A stretch of DNA of 64,000 bases from assembly GCF_002911015.1 (NCBI RefSeq), contig NZ_KZ626858.1:1-64000 (forward strand), read 5' to 3'. This stretch comes from Streptomyces populi. Its GTDB lineage: Bacteria; Actinomycetota; Actinomycetes; Streptomycetales; Streptomycetaceae. Both the position numbers and the translations under genes were made by a program. This document shows, piece after piece, positions 51,501 through 60,320 of the stretch. The notes under the pieces were generated by a model. That model was not told the origin of the DNA. It ran no database searches and saw nothing but the letters and a program-made list of their open reading frames with translations. The first letter of the stretch is position 1, and each line of letters begins with the position of its first letter.

Positions 51501-52382
51501 TTGCCGCCACGCATCACGCCGTTGACCGATCCGGACTCCTCCCCGTCGAGCCGGCGTCTGGCCTGGCTGGCTTCGGACGCCGAAGGGGCCCCGGTGGGCT
51601 CGGCGTTCCTCTGGTTGTCCGGCAGGAAGGGGCAGGACCATCGCGCCGAGCTGGAGATCACGGTGCACCCCGCCGAGCGGCGCGCCGGGGTGGGCGGCGC
51701 CCTCCTGGACGCCGCTCTGACCACCGCGCGGGGCGACGGACGGCGGTCACTGGTCGCCCGTGTCACGGCCGGCTCTCCCGGCGAACCGTTCCTCGCGGCA
51801 CACGGGTTCCGCCAGGTGCTGGCCCTGACGTTCGCCCGCCTCCCCCTGCCGGAGCTGGACCTCGACGCCGTGACCGGGATCGTGGAACGCCCGCACCCCG
51901 GATACGAGTTGAGGAGCTGGGACGGCGTCGTGCCGTCCGAGCTCGCGCACACCTTCGCCGACTCCCGGCGGGCCATGGACGACATGCCGATGGAGGACAG
52001 CGACCTCGGCGTCGACGTCTGGGACGTGGAGCGGGTCGTGGCCGTGGCCGAGGCCGTCCTCGACCGCGGCGACGCGCTGCACACGGTGGCCGTGGTGGAC
52101 CGCTCGGACGGCTCGGTCGCCGGGTTCTCGGAACTCGTCGTGCCGGGCGACGGGCGGGGCGACGCCCAGCACTACGGAACGGGCGTCCTGCCCGAGCACC
52201 GCGGCCACGGCCTCGGGCTGTGGATGAAGGCGGAGTCGGTCCGCGCGGCCCGTCTGCGGTACCCGGAACTCGCCGGCCTGCTGACCGACACGGCCGACAG
52301 CAACACGCACATGATCGCCGTCAACGACACGCTCGGCTACCGGCCGACCCACCGGGAGCTGGAGTACCGGCTGGACCTCTGA
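51501..52382 (+). CDS. tandem-domain GNAT acetyltransferase
   Basis: 293 aa with two GNAT-like domains. The first has ELEITVHPAERRAGVGGALL (acetyl-CoA loop RRAGVGG); the second has YGTGVLPEHRGHGLGLWMK (EHRGHGLG). Such double-domain proteins resemble mycothiol-synthase-like and aminoglycoside-type acetyltransferases. Start is uncertain: TTG 51501 has GGAGA 5-6 nt upstream and no ATG or GTG lies nearby in frame. Confidence 0.82.
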   Translation: MPPRITPLTDPDSSPSSRRLAWLASDAEGAPVGSAFLWLSGRKGQDHRAELEITVHPAERRAGVGGALLDAALTTARGDGRRSLVARVTAGSPGEPFLAAHGFRQVLALTFARLPLPELDLDAVTGIVERPHPGYELRSWDGVVPSELAHTFADSRRAMDDMPMEDSDLGVDVWDVERVVAVAEAVLDRGDALHTVAVVDRSDGSVAGFSELVVPGDGRGDAQHYGTGVLPEHRGHGLGLWMKAESVRAARLRYPELAGLLTDTADSNTHMIAVNDTLGYRPTHRELEYRLDL

Positions 52383-52460
52383 GGGCCGGGCGGGGGGATA
52401 CGCCCGTACGCGGACCGGCGACCCGCGGACGCGGTACGACGCGTGCGCCCCTGCGCGGGG

Positions 52461-52479
52461 CGCCGCCTCCGCGGCGGCG
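52461..52479. terminator. possible terminator
   Basis: CGCCGCC-TCCGC-GGCGGCG, 7-bp stem with a 5-nt loop, between convergent genes. Confidence 0.35.
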
Positions 52480-52558
52480 GGCCGCCGGAACCTCCGCGGA
52501 GCCGCCGTCCTCGTGGCGGCGATCGGCGGGCGGCCCCGGGGGCACGGCCGGACGGTTC

Positions 52559-53014
52559 CTAGACGACGTCGAACTCGTTGCCCTCCGGGTCCTCCAGCAG
52601 GACGGCGTACTGCCCGGCGTCCGGCTCGTCCGTGGTCCGGAGCACCCGGGCGCCGGCTGCGACCAGCCCTTCCACCGTGGCGGCGACCCGCCGGGTGCGG
52701 ACCTCCAGCGGGACGTCCCGCCCGCCGCCGACCTTCAGGTCGAAGTGCATGCGGTTCTTGACGGCTTTGGGTTCCGGAACCTGCTGGAACCAGATCCGCG
52801 GCCCGTGTCCCGCGGGGTCGACGATCGACTCGGGGACGTCGCCCGCGCCGGCGGGCAGCTCCTCCTCGGGCACCCCCAGGGCCACCCAGTACTCCCGCCA
52901 CGTGGCACGGCCGCCCGGCGGGGGTTCGGGTACGTAGCCCAGGGCCTCGCTCCAGAACGCCACCAGTCTCTGCGGGTCGGCGCAGTCGATCGTCAGTTGC
53001 AGCGTCATCTCCAT
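52559..53014 (-). CDS. VOC-family (glyoxalase-like) protein
   Basis: 151 aa, two babba modules: LQLTIDCADPQRLVAFWSEALG and MHFDLKVGGGRDVPLEV, ending VLLEDPEGNEFDVV. A small Glyoxalase_6-type protein, function unknown; possibly a binding or resistance protein. No good ribosome site before either ATG (53014 or 53008). Confidence 0.82.
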   Translation of the reverse strand: MEMTLQLTIDCADPQRLVAFWSEALGYVPEPPPGGRATWREYWVALGVPEEELPAGAGDVPESIVDPAGHGPRIWFQQVPEPKAVKNRMHFDLKVGGGRDVPLEVRTRRVAATVEGLVAAGARVLRTTDEPDAGQYAVLLEDPEGNEFDVV

Positions 53015-53083
53015 GGCCGGAGCCTGACAGACGCCTCTGACATCCGGGGCCGGGGCCGCGGGGCGGCGGCCGCTCCGCGGTCG

Positions 53084-53860
53084 TCAGCCCTCGTACACGT
53101 ACGGCGTGGTCGTGGTGAGCGGCTGGAAGCCCAGGCGGGTGAGGATGGGGCGGCTCAGGCTGGAGGCGTCGACCTGGACGTAGCGGTAGCCGCGTTCGGC
53201 GGCGACACGGGCGCGGTGGGCGACGAGGGCGCGGTAGATTCCCCGCCCCCGCCACGCCTCGACGGTGCCTCCGCCCCACAGCCCGGCGAACCGGGCCCCC
53301 GGCGGGAGTTCCATGCGGGCCGCGCTGACCGGGACGTCGCCGGCGAGGGCCACGACGGCCACGACCGTGTTCGTGTCGCCGGTGAGCTGGGCGAGCAGTT
53401 GGTGGCGCAGGCGGGTGCTGTCACCGCCGAAGGCCTGCTCGTGGACCTCGGCGACCAGGGCGACGCCCTCGCGGTCGGTGACCGGCAGCAGCCGTACGCC
53501 CTCGGGCGGTTCCACGTCGAGGGCCAGATCGCTCAGCTCGGCGACCATCAGCGTCTCCTCGGGTTCGGCGGTGAAGCCCGCCGCCCGCAGCCGCCGCCCC
53601 AGGTCCCGGGGCCGGTCGTGTCCGTACAGCTTCCACTCGAAGCCGCCCCCGAGCCCGGAGAAGAACCGCACCTGTTCGGCGACGGCCGCGTCGGCGCTCG
53701 TCTCGTCGAGGTCGGACCAGAGCACCCCGTTCCAGCCCTTGTCCGCGCCGACCTGGCGCACCACCCTGCCGGCGCGCTCGACCCGGGCTCCCGGCGCGTC
53801 GGGCCGCGCGCCCTCCCGCATGTCCCGGTCGAACAGCGCCAGTACCGCTGCATGATCCAT
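53084..53860 (-). CDS. GNAT-family acetyltransferase
   Basis: 258 aa. The C-terminal half is a GNAT domain with the acetyl-CoA loop VEAWRGRGIYRALVAHRA and RYVQVDASSLSRPILTRLGF; the N-terminal 130 residues are a family-specific helical region. GGAG lies 8 nt before ATG 53860. Target unknown. Confidence 0.85.
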   Translation of the reverse strand: MDHAAVLALFDRDMREGARPDAPGARVERAGRVVRQVGADKGWNGVLWSDLDETSADAAVAEQVRFFSGLGGGFEWKLYGHDRPRDLGRRLRAAGFTAEPEETLMVAELSDLALDVEPPEGVRLLPVTDREGVALVAEVHEQAFGGDSTRLRHQLLAQLTGDTNTVVAVVALAGDVPVSAARMELPPGARFAGLWGGGTVEAWRGRGIYRALVAHRARVAAERGYRYVQVDASSLSRPILTRLGFQPLTTTTPYVYEG

Positions 53861-53987
53861 GGGGTCACTCCAGCACCCCGGGACGAACGGGGCAACGGGA
53901 ATATGTGTCCACGGGTGGCGGGGAGGGACGTCGCCGTCCTCCTTCCGCCGGGCGGTCCCGGGCGCGAGGGCGTCCGGGCAGGCCCTT

Positions 53988-54037
53988 TTCCCGGACTCCG
54001 CCCGGACGCCGGTTCCCGGACTCCGCCCGGACGCCGG
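53988..54037. repeat. 25-bp tandem duplication
   Basis: Two exact copies of a 25-mer beginning TTCCCGGACTCCGCCCGG and ending ACGCCGG, in the 53.86-54.15 kb spacer, which otherwise holds no gene. Confidence 0.9.
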
Positions 54038-54147
54038 TTCCCCGCCGTCCCGGTCAGCACGACGCCGGCCCCGCGTCCTCTGCGGTGGCCGGCGTTCGTC
54101 ACTTCCCGCGGCGGCCCGGCCGGTCCGGGGACCGGGTGGGCCGGTGT

Positions 54148-55479
54148 TCAGTGGGCGGCGACCAGCTCCTGCTCCTCGCTGTCCGTGCCCGCGGACCTGC
54201 CGCCGCGCAGGGCGGCGATGCCGATGAAGATCATCGAGGACAGGCCCGCGACGGCGAAGGCGGTGAAGCCCCAGTCGCCGTGGTTCGCCGCGAGCAGCTG
54301 GCCGCCGAGCCACGGACCGAAGACGGCGCCGAAGCGGCCCATGCCCGAGGTCCAGCCGACGGCGGTGGCGCGGTCACCGGCGTCGGAGCGGATGGAGACC
54401 GTCGCGTAGATCATCGTCTGGGCGCTGTTGAGGAAGACGCCGGTGAGGAAGACGACCACCATGGTCACGCTCATCGGCATGTGGACGCTGAGCAGGAAGA
54501 CCCCGGCGGCGGTCAGCGCGAACCAGAGCGCGGAGATCCGGGGGGCGCCGAAGCGGTCGGCCGCCCGGCCCGCGACCAGCATGCCCACGATGCCGCCGAG
54601 GTTGAAGACGACCACGAAGTACAGGGCGGAGGCGAGCTCGTAGCCCTCGGCGCGCATCAGGGTGGGCAGCCAGGTGGCGACGCCGTAGACCAGGAGCAGA
54701 CCGCCGAAGGAGGCCAGCCAGTACAGCAGGGTCTGGGTCCACTCACCGCCGCGGAAGAGGTTGACCAGCGCGTTCCAGCGGTCCGCCGCGCCCTGTCCGC
54801 CGGAGGACTTGGCGGCGGGCAGCTCGACGTCGTAGCGGTCGGCCAGCTCGCGGGCCTCGTCGGTACGGCCCTTGGCGACCAGGAAGCTCAGCGACTCGGG
54901 CAGGAACCTGGCGAGCACCGGGGCGAAGAGCAGCGGAGTCACACAGACCCAGAAGGCGGACTGCCAGCCGACCGGCTCGACGAGCCACTTGGCCACGTAG
55001 GCGGAGAGGATGCCGCCGGCGTGGTGGGCGGTCATCAGCAGGCCGATGACGATGGCGCCGCGGCCGCGCGGGGCGTAGTCGGAGACCATGCTGATCGCGG
55101 TGGGCAGCAGACCGCCGAGGCCGACGCCCGCCAGGGTCCGGCCGAGGCCGAAGACCGCGAGGCTGTCCGCCAGGGCGCACACGCCGGAGGCCAGCGAGAA
55201 GAGGGCCACGCAGGCGACCATCAGCTTCTTGCGGCCGATCCGGTCGGCGACGGTGCCCGCGGCGAGGGCGCCGACCAGCATGCCGAAGGTGGCGTAGCTG
55301 CCGAGGTCGCCGGCCTGGTCCGGGGTGAGGCCGAAGGTCTTCGTCGCCAGCAGGTGCGGCAGCACCGAGCCGTAGATGAACATGTCGAGACCGTCGAAGA
55401 GGACGGCCAGCCAGCACAGACCGACGACCAGGAAGGCCAGTCTGCTGCCGCGAGCGGACAGCGCGGGGGAGGAGGACAT
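54148..55479 (-). CDS. MFS transporter, aromatic acid:H+ symporter (AAHS) family
   Basis: 443 aa, 12 membrane helices. AAHS hallmarks: DGLDMFIYGSVLP in TM1, GTVADRIGRKKLMV in the loop 2-3 motif, and PTAISMVSDYAPRGRGAIV. Probably imports the aromatic acid degraded by the neighbouring gal-type enzymes (a GalT/PcaK analogue). It has its own promoter with an overlapping GntR-type operator. Confidence 0.92.
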   Translation of the reverse strand: MSSSPALSARGSRLAFLVVGLCWLAVLFDGLDMFIYGSVLPHLLATKTFGLTPDQAGDLGSYATFGMLVGALAAGTVADRIGRKKLMVACVALFSLASGVCALADSLAVFGLGRTLAGVGLGGLLPTAISMVSDYAPRGRGAIVIGLLMTAHHAGGILSAYVAKWLVEPVGWQSAFWVCVTPLLFAPVLARFLPESLSFLVAKGRTDEARELADRYDVELPAAKSSGGQGAADRWNALVNLFRGGEWTQTLLYWLASFGGLLLVYGVATWLPTLMRAEGYELASALYFVVVFNLGGIVGMLVAGRAADRFGAPRISALWFALTAAGVFLLSVHMPMSVTMVVVFLTGVFLNSAQTMIYATVSIRSDAGDRATAVGWTSGMGRFGAVFGPWLGGQLLAANHGDWGFTAFAVAGLSSMIFIGIAALRGGRSAGTDSEEQELVAAH

Positions 55480-55637
55480 CTTTGTTTTCCTCTCGTCCAG
55501 GAGGGCGTTTCCCCTGGATGGGGCTCAGTGAGGGTCCCTCTGCTCGCGGTCCCCGCCCGGCCGGAGCCGGCGGTGGGGGGAGTCGAGAGCCTGGGGCGGG
55601 TCGTCGCGGCTCGTGCGGCCGACCCGGTGTGCGCTAG

Positions 55638-55682
55638 ACGCTAAGGATCCACCCCGAGAGTGTCAACGCTTTTGTCAACAAT
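55638..55682 (-). promoter_or_regulatory. transporter promoter with GntR-type operator
   Basis: -35 TTGACA (complement of 55661-55666), 17-nt spacer, -10 TAGCGT (complement of 55638-55643). A second TGTCAAC copy and TTTGTCAACAAT (55671-55682) overlap and flank the -35, matching the site found by the GntR gene. Confidence 0.75.
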
Positions 55683-55775
55683 CTCGGCAACGGTCTGGTC
55701 AACGGCCTCGCCAGGGGCCGCGCCAAGGGGGTGAGCACGCACCCCGGTGCGCCCTCACCCCCGCGGAACCCTCGT

Positions 55776-56726
55776 CTACGCGACCGGCGGCGTGCCGTGG
55801 GTGTGGAAGGACTCGATGGTCTTCAGACCCCAGGCCTGGCCCTTCTTCCGCTCCTCCTCGGTCCAGGTGACCAGCGGCCAGTCGGGGGCCAGGACGAGAC
55901 GGGTGAGCGGGTTGCACAACTCGATGCGGTTGCCGCCGGGTTCGTAGACGTACAGGAAGAACGTCTGCTGGATGGCGTGCTTGTGCGGTCCCGTCTCGAT
56001 GAACACACCGGTGTCGATGGCGAGATCGGCCGCGCGCAGGATGTCCTCGCGGGTGTCCGTGGCGAACGCGATGTGGTGCAGGCGTCCGGCCGAGCCGGTC
56101 CAGTCCGAGGTGTAGACGACGTCGTACGACTTGTCGGTGAAGGTCAGCCAGCGCGCGGCGATCTTCCCCGTGTCGAGCCGGATCTGCTCGGTGGGCCGGG
56201 CGCCCAGCACGTGCTGCTGGAACTCGGCGTTGGCGAGCACGTCGGCGGCCAGGAAGTTGACGTGGTCCAGGCGCCGCACGCCCACGCCGCGGTTGGGTTT
56301 GGCCTGCGGCTGGTTCTTCAGGGCCGGCTTCAGCCCGTCGGGGGCCCGGTAGTACTCGCTCTCCCAGTACAGGGCGTGCTCGTGGCCGTCCGGGTCGGTG
56401 GTGACGTACACCTTGCCGAGCCCCGGTTCGTCCTCGGCCCAGTGGCCGGTGCCGCCCGCCGCCTCGACCGCCTCGATCCGGCGCCGCAGGGCCTCCTCGC
56501 TGGAGGTGCGCAGGGCGAGCCGGCCGAGGCCGGGCTGTTCGCGGGCGGTGAGCACGAGGCTGTGGTGCTCGTAGTCGTCGAAGGTGCGCAGGTAGACGGT
56601 GCCGCCCTGCTCCCCGTTGACCGTGAGGCCCATGTAGTCGGTGAAGAAGGCGACGCTGGCGTCCAGGTCCGGGGTGAAGAGCTGGGCGTGGCCGATGTGG
56701 GCGATGTCGCCGAGGGGCGGGGTCAT
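55776..56726 (-). CDS. VOC-family extradiol ring-cleavage dioxygenase
   Basis: 316 aa, two VOC domains as in catechol 2,3-dioxygenases. Metal-ligand region: RRLDHVNFLAADV (His), RLHHIAFATDTRED (His) and GGNRIELCNPLTRL (Glu). Iron-dependent meta-cleavage of a catechol-type ring is expected. The ATG overlaps the galD stop (ATGA), so it is co-translated with the lower pathway. AAGGAGG lies upstream. The substrate is inferred from its partners. Confidence 0.88.
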   Translation of the reverse strand: MTPPLGDIAHIGHAQLFTPDLDASVAFFTDYMGLTVNGEQGGTVYLRTFDDYEHHSLVLTAREQPGLGRLALRTSSEEALRRRIEAVEAAGGTGHWAEDEPGLGKVYVTTDPDGHEHALYWESEYYRAPDGLKPALKNQPQAKPNRGVGVRRLDHVNFLAADVLANAEFQQHVLGARPTEQIRLDTGKIAARWLTFTDKSYDVVYTSDWTGSAGRLHHIAFATDTREDILRAADLAIDTGVFIETGPHKHAIQQTFFLYVYEPGGNRIELCNPLTRLVLAPDWPLVTWTEEERKKGQAWGLKTIESFHTHGTPPVA

Positions 56727-57838
56727 CGCGGACCTCCTTGGGGTGGTGCGGGTGTCGGTGCCGTGCCGGCGGACCTGGGGAAGACCGTGCCGTCGAAGAT
56801 CTTGCGTGCGGTACGGACGACGGCGGTGCGCCGGGCCACGGGCACGCCGTCCCCGGGACCGTGGTCGACACCCGCTTCGATGTCGAGGAATCCGGTGGGG
56901 TGTTCGATGCGCAGCCGGTCGCCCCGCCCGGGCAGGCGCGCCACGGCGTGGCCGACGCCTCCCTCCACGCGCAGCCCGGCGGCGACGCTCGCGGCGCCGA
57001 GGACGCCGATGGAGGTGTGGCAGCGCACCGGGATGAAGGTGCGGGTGGTGACGGCTCCGCCGTCGCGGGGCGGGGCGAGCAGGGTCAGCTTGGGCACGGT
57101 GGCGTTCTCGACGTCCCCGAGGCCCATCAGCTTGCCCGCCTCCAGGCGGATCTCGTGGAGCCGGTCGGCCAGCGCCAGGTCCTCCTCCAGGTCCTTGGGT
57201 TCCTCGTACCCGGTGACGCCCAGCGAGGACGCGGCGATCAGCACGGTCGGCATGCCGTTGTCGACGCACGTCACGAAGGTGTCGGCGACGATGTCCCGGG
57301 CACGGCCGGTGGGCAGCAGCGGAGCACTCCCCGGCGGGAACCCGATCACGACGGGCGCCGCGGTCCCCGGCACTCCGGAGATCTCGGCGTCGCCCTCGTA
57401 GACGACCCGTCCGCCCTCGGTGGGGAAGGTCGCGGTCGCGAGGTCGCCCGAGTTGACCATGCGGATGCGGACCGACGTGACGCCCTCCCCCGGATCGACC
57501 AGCCCGCGTTCGACGGCGAACGGGCCGACCCCGGCGAGCAGGTTGCCGCAGTTCTGACGGTCCGACACCTCCGCCCTGTCGACGGAGACCTGGAGGAACA
57601 GGTAGTCGACGTCGGCGGCGGGGTCGGCGGAGACCGAGACCACGGCGACCTTGCTGGTCAGCGGGTGCGCGCCGCCCAGACCGTCGATCTGGCGCGGGTC
57701 GGGGCTGCCCATCACGCGCAGCAGCAGGCCGTCGCGTTCGGCGGCGTCGGCGGGCAGGTCGCCGGCGAGGAAGTAGGCGCCCTTGGAGGTGCCGCCGCGC
57801 AGGAGCATGCAGCGCACCCCCTCGGACCCGCGGGTCAC
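56723..57838 (-). CDS. galD: 4-oxalomesaconate tautomerase (PrpF family, GalD/LigU-like)
   Basis: 371 aa. PrpF/GalD motifs: CMLLRGGTSKGAYFLAGDLP, DGLGGAHPLTSKVAVV, DRQNCGNLLAGVGPFA and FVTCVDNGMPTVLI, a diaminopimelate-epimerase-like double barrel. It would convert 4-oxalomesaconate between keto and enol forms. Overlaps galC by 4 nt (GTGA) upstream and the dioxygenase downstream. Confidence 0.9.
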   Translation of the reverse strand: MTRGSEGVRCMLLRGGTSKGAYFLAGDLPADAAERDGLLLRVMGSPDPRQIDGLGGAHPLTSKVAVVSVSADPAADVDYLFLQVSVDRAEVSDRQNCGNLLAGVGPFAVERGLVDPGEGVTSVRIRMVNSGDLATATFPTEGGRVVYEGDAEISGVPGTAAPVVIGFPPGSAPLLPTGRARDIVADTFVTCVDNGMPTVLIAASSLGVTGYEEPKDLEEDLALADRLHEIRLEAGKLMGLGDVENATVPKLTLLAPPRDGGAVTTRTFIPVRCHTSIGVLGAASVAAGLRVEGGVGHAVARLPGRGDRLRIEHPTGFLDIEAGVDHGPGDGVPVARRTAVVRTARKIFDGTVFPRSAGTAPTPAPPQGGPR

Positions 57839-58545
57839 GATCCCGCCCCCTCGCCCGTGTGTTCCTCGTAGCTGCGGTACTCGACGCCGAGGCGCTCGAG
57901 GGTGTCGCGCAGTCCGTAGCGGTCCAGGCCCAGCTCGCCGCCGAGGAAGGCGGCGCGGGTCCTGGCTTCCTTCGCCTCGCGGGCCGCGGACGCCTCGACC
58001 GTGGCGCGGGCTCGTTCGCGGGGGACGATCACTACGCCGTCGTCGTCGGCGAGGACCACGTCACCGGGGCGGATCACCTGGCCGTCGATGGCGATCGGCA
58101 CGTTGACCGAGCCGCCCGTGGCCTTGACGGTGCCCTGCGAGGAGACCGCCCGCGCCCAGCCGGCGAAGCCCATGTCGCGCAGCTCCTGGGTGTCCCGGAT
58201 GCCCGCGCCCGTGATCACGCCCCGCACTCCGCGCTGCTGGAGCGCGGTGGCGAACAGCTCGCCGAACATGCCGTCGGTGGACGGCGAGGTGGTGGTCACG
58301 ACCAGCACGTCGCCCTCGCCGCACTGCTCGACCGCGGCGTGGATCATGAGGTTGTCGCCGGGCCAACTCAGCACGGTCACGGCGGTGCCGGCGACCCGTA
58401 CGCCCTGCTGGACGGGACGGATGTCCGGGCCGAGCAGACCGGTGCGGCCCATCGCCTCGCTGACGGTGGCCACGCCGAAGGCGGCCAGCGCGTCGACGTC
58501 CTCGATGTCCGCCTTCGGCGGGCCGGTGACGATCACGCCGCTCAT
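57835..58545 (-). CDS. galC: 4-carboxy-4-hydroxy-2-oxoadipate aldolase (GalC/LigK-like)
   Basis: 236 aa. RraA-like fold with GVATVSEAMGRTGLLGPDIR, MIHAAVEQCGEGDVLVVTTT and the active-site GVRGVITGAGIRDTQELRDM, then DVVLADDDGVVIVPRER. Cleaves 4-carboxy-4-hydroxy-2-oxoadipate to pyruvate and oxaloacetate. AAGGAG lies 6 nt before the ATG. Coupled to the genes on both sides by 4-nt overlaps. Confidence 0.9.
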   Translation of the reverse strand: MSGVIVTGPPKADIEDVDALAAFGVATVSEAMGRTGLLGPDIRPVQQGVRVAGTAVTVLSWPGDNLMIHAAVEQCGEGDVLVVTTTSPSTDGMFGELFATALQQRGVRGVITGAGIRDTQELRDMGFAGWARAVSSQGTVKATGGSVNVPIAIDGQVIRPGDVVLADDDGVVIVPRERARATVEASAAREAKEARTRAAFLGGELGLDRYGLRDTLERLGVEYRSYEEHTGEGAGS

Positions 58546-59330
58546 GCCAGCTCCTTCGCGATCTGCGGGTAGGGACGCATGAACGCCTCGGCCATGGTCC
58601 TGTGGGCCAGGCCCAGGTTGGGGCCGGCGTTGCGCTTGAGCTGGACACCGCGGCGCACGGCGAGGTCGGTGTAGTAGTCCCACAGGTGCTGCTGGGCGCC
58701 GAGGCATTCCATCGCCGCGCGCTTGGTCTCCCACACCTCGGTGATGTCGAGGAGGACCTCGGGCCTGAAGCCGCTCATCTCGGGCTGGTGGGGCTCGAAG
58801 TAGAAGACGGGCGGGGCACCGATGATCTCGCCCTCGCCGGGGTAGCCGATGGCCTGGGCGAGGACCCGGGCCTCCAGCGCCATGCGGTTGGCGGCGGGGT
58901 GGTCGCCGTTGTACGGGTCCTCGGTGGGGTGGGTGAGCACGACGTCCGGCTGGGTCTCGCGGTAGACCGTCACCAGCTGGTCGGTGAGCTCGGCGGTGGC
59001 GGTCAGCGGGTAGTCGCCCGCGTCGAAGAAGCGGACCGCGGCGCCGAGCGCGGCGGCGGCCCTCTCGGCCTCCTCGCGGCGTATCGCCTTGATCTCGTCG
59101 AGCTTCTTGCCCTCGCGCCAGGCCTTCGCGGACTCGCCGCGCTCGCCGAAGGTCAGACACGCGATGGTGACCTTCTCACCCCGGGAGGCGGCCAGGGCGA
59201 TGGCTCCCCCCGCCCGCCACACGAAGTCTCCGGCGTGCGCGGTGACGACCAGTGTCGATCGTGATGGACGTCCCCCGGGCCCGGACGGGGCCGAGGGATC
59301 GGGGGCGGCGGGCGCGTAGCCGTGCGTCAT
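58542..59330 (-). CDS. galB: 4-oxalomesaconate hydratase (PIG-L-like, GalB)
   Basis: 262 aa. Zinc PIG-L/LmbE deacetylase fold: TLVVTAHAGDFVWRAGGAIAL and HPTEDPYNGDHPAANR. The Pseudomonas GalB hydratase belongs to this unusual fold, so with galC and galD beside it this is the likely role. AAGGAG lies 9 nt before the ATG. First structural gene after the GntR regulator in the same direction. Confidence 0.88.
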   Translation of the reverse strand: MTHGYAPAAPDPSAPSGPGGRPSRSTLVVTAHAGDFVWRAGGAIALAASRGEKVTIACLTFGERGESAKAWREGKKLDEIKAIRREEAERAAAALGAAVRFFDAGDYPLTATAELTDQLVTVYRETQPDVVLTHPTEDPYNGDHPAANRMALEARVLAQAIGYPGEGEIIGAPPVFYFEPHQPEMSGFRPEVLLDITEVWETKRAAMECLGAQQHLWDYYTDLAVRRGVQLKRNAGPNLGLAHRTMAEAFMRPYPQIAKELA

Positions 59331-59405
59331 TGCAGCAATCTCCTTGGTGGACAGGTGAGCGCCCGCCTCGGCCGTCCGTCGCCCCGCGCGCCGTCGCGCG
59401 GGGCG

Positions 59406-60056
59406 TCAGTCGCGCAGCGCTTCGATCACACTGCCGAGGTGAGCGCGGACGGCCGCTTCGGCCGCCTGCGGGTCCCTGGCCCCGATCGCCTCGATCATGG
59501 CCAGGTGTTCACTCAGGGACTGCTGCGCACGACCGGGACGCAGAGCCAACTGGAAGCGATGGCGCACCAGTTGGGCATTGAGTCGTTCGAGGAGTTCCAC
59601 GGCCGTCCGCTGGCCGGAGAACTCCCTGATCCGGGCGTGCACTTCGTGGTTGAGCTCGGAGTAGGTGACCGGTTCGCCGTCGGCGACCGCCTTGACCATG
59701 GCGGCGCCCAGCTCGGCCAGCTCGGCGAGCTGGTCGTCGGTCGCCAGGACGGCCGCCTTGGCGGCGCAGAGCCCTTCGAGCGCCATGCGGCACTCGGTGA
59801 TGGCGACCGCTTCCTCCACGGTCACCACCCGGACGCGCGATCCGCGGTTGCGGATCCGTTCGACCAGTCCCTCCGATTCCAGCTCGATCAGCGCCGCCCG
59901 TGCGCTGGCCCGGGTGACACCGAACTGCTCGGCGAGTTCGTTCTCCACCAGCCGTTGGGCCGGTGCCATCTCTCCGCGCAGAATCGCCTGCCGCAGCTGC
60001 ACCAACGCGTGCTGCTTGGCCTGCTCGCCGGTGCCTGGACGGGCTTCCTTCTGCAT
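59406..60056 (-). CDS. GntR-family (FadR subfamily) regulator
   Basis: 216 aa. N-terminal wHTH: AILRGEMAPAQRLVENELAE, FGVTRASARAALIELESEGL; C-terminal FCD all-helical ligand domain (ITECRMALEGLCAAKAAVLA, LNHEVHARIREFSG). GGGAGGG precedes the ATG. It heads the gal genes and its operator motif recurs at the transporter promoter, so it probably represses both until an aromatic pathway intermediate binds. Confidence 0.92.
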   Translation of the reverse strand: MQKEARPGTGEQAKQHALVQLRQAILRGEMAPAQRLVENELAEQFGVTRASARAALIELESEGLVERIRNRGSRVRVVTVEEAVAITECRMALEGLCAAKAAVLATDDQLAELAELGAAMVKAVADGEPVTYSELNHEVHARIREFSGQRTAVELLERLNAQLVRHRFQLALRPGRAQQSLSEHLAMIEAIGARDPQAAEAAVRAHLGSVIEALRD

Positions 60057-60106
60057 TGCGCCCTCCCTGAGTGAGTGCCTGTCGAACGTAAATCTAGACC
60101 AACAAG

Positions 60107-60118
60107 ATTGTCAACAAT
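60107..60118. promoter_or_regulatory. GntR operator at the regulator/gal promoter
   Basis: ATTGT-CA-ACAAT, AT-rich palindrome, 51 nt upstream of the GntR ATG. It contains TTGACA on the coding strand, which could be the -35 (17 nt later, TTACGT). Confidence 0.75.
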
Positions 60119-60242
60119 TTTGTTCGGCATGTTGCCGACCGTGCTCCGCCGGAACCCGCGGGTCCGCCGCCGCGCAGGCCGGGGGCGGTGACGGGTGTCC
60201 TCCTCGCCGTTCGGGTGACCGCCGCGCGGTGCACGGACGGCG

Positions 60243-60297
60243 GAGCGGCCCGGTGCCGCGGCGGGCGTCTGACGCCTGCCGCGGCACCGGGCCGCTC
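60243..60297 (-). terminator. very strong terminator after the Ldh-family gene
   Basis: A 26-bp stem with one G-T wobble (60243-60268 with 60272-60297) and a 3-nt loop, 24 nt beyond the stop of the Ldh-family gene and before the GntR promoter. It separates the upstream operon from the gal operon. Confidence 0.9.
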
Positions 60298-60320
60298 GTG
60301 TGTACGCCGGTGTCCGGGAG

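Noticed and set aside
51440..54409. 989-codon plus-strand frame through several genes
   Set aside because: Crosses a GNAT, a VOC gene and a second GNAT in the wrong frames; no protein-like composition.
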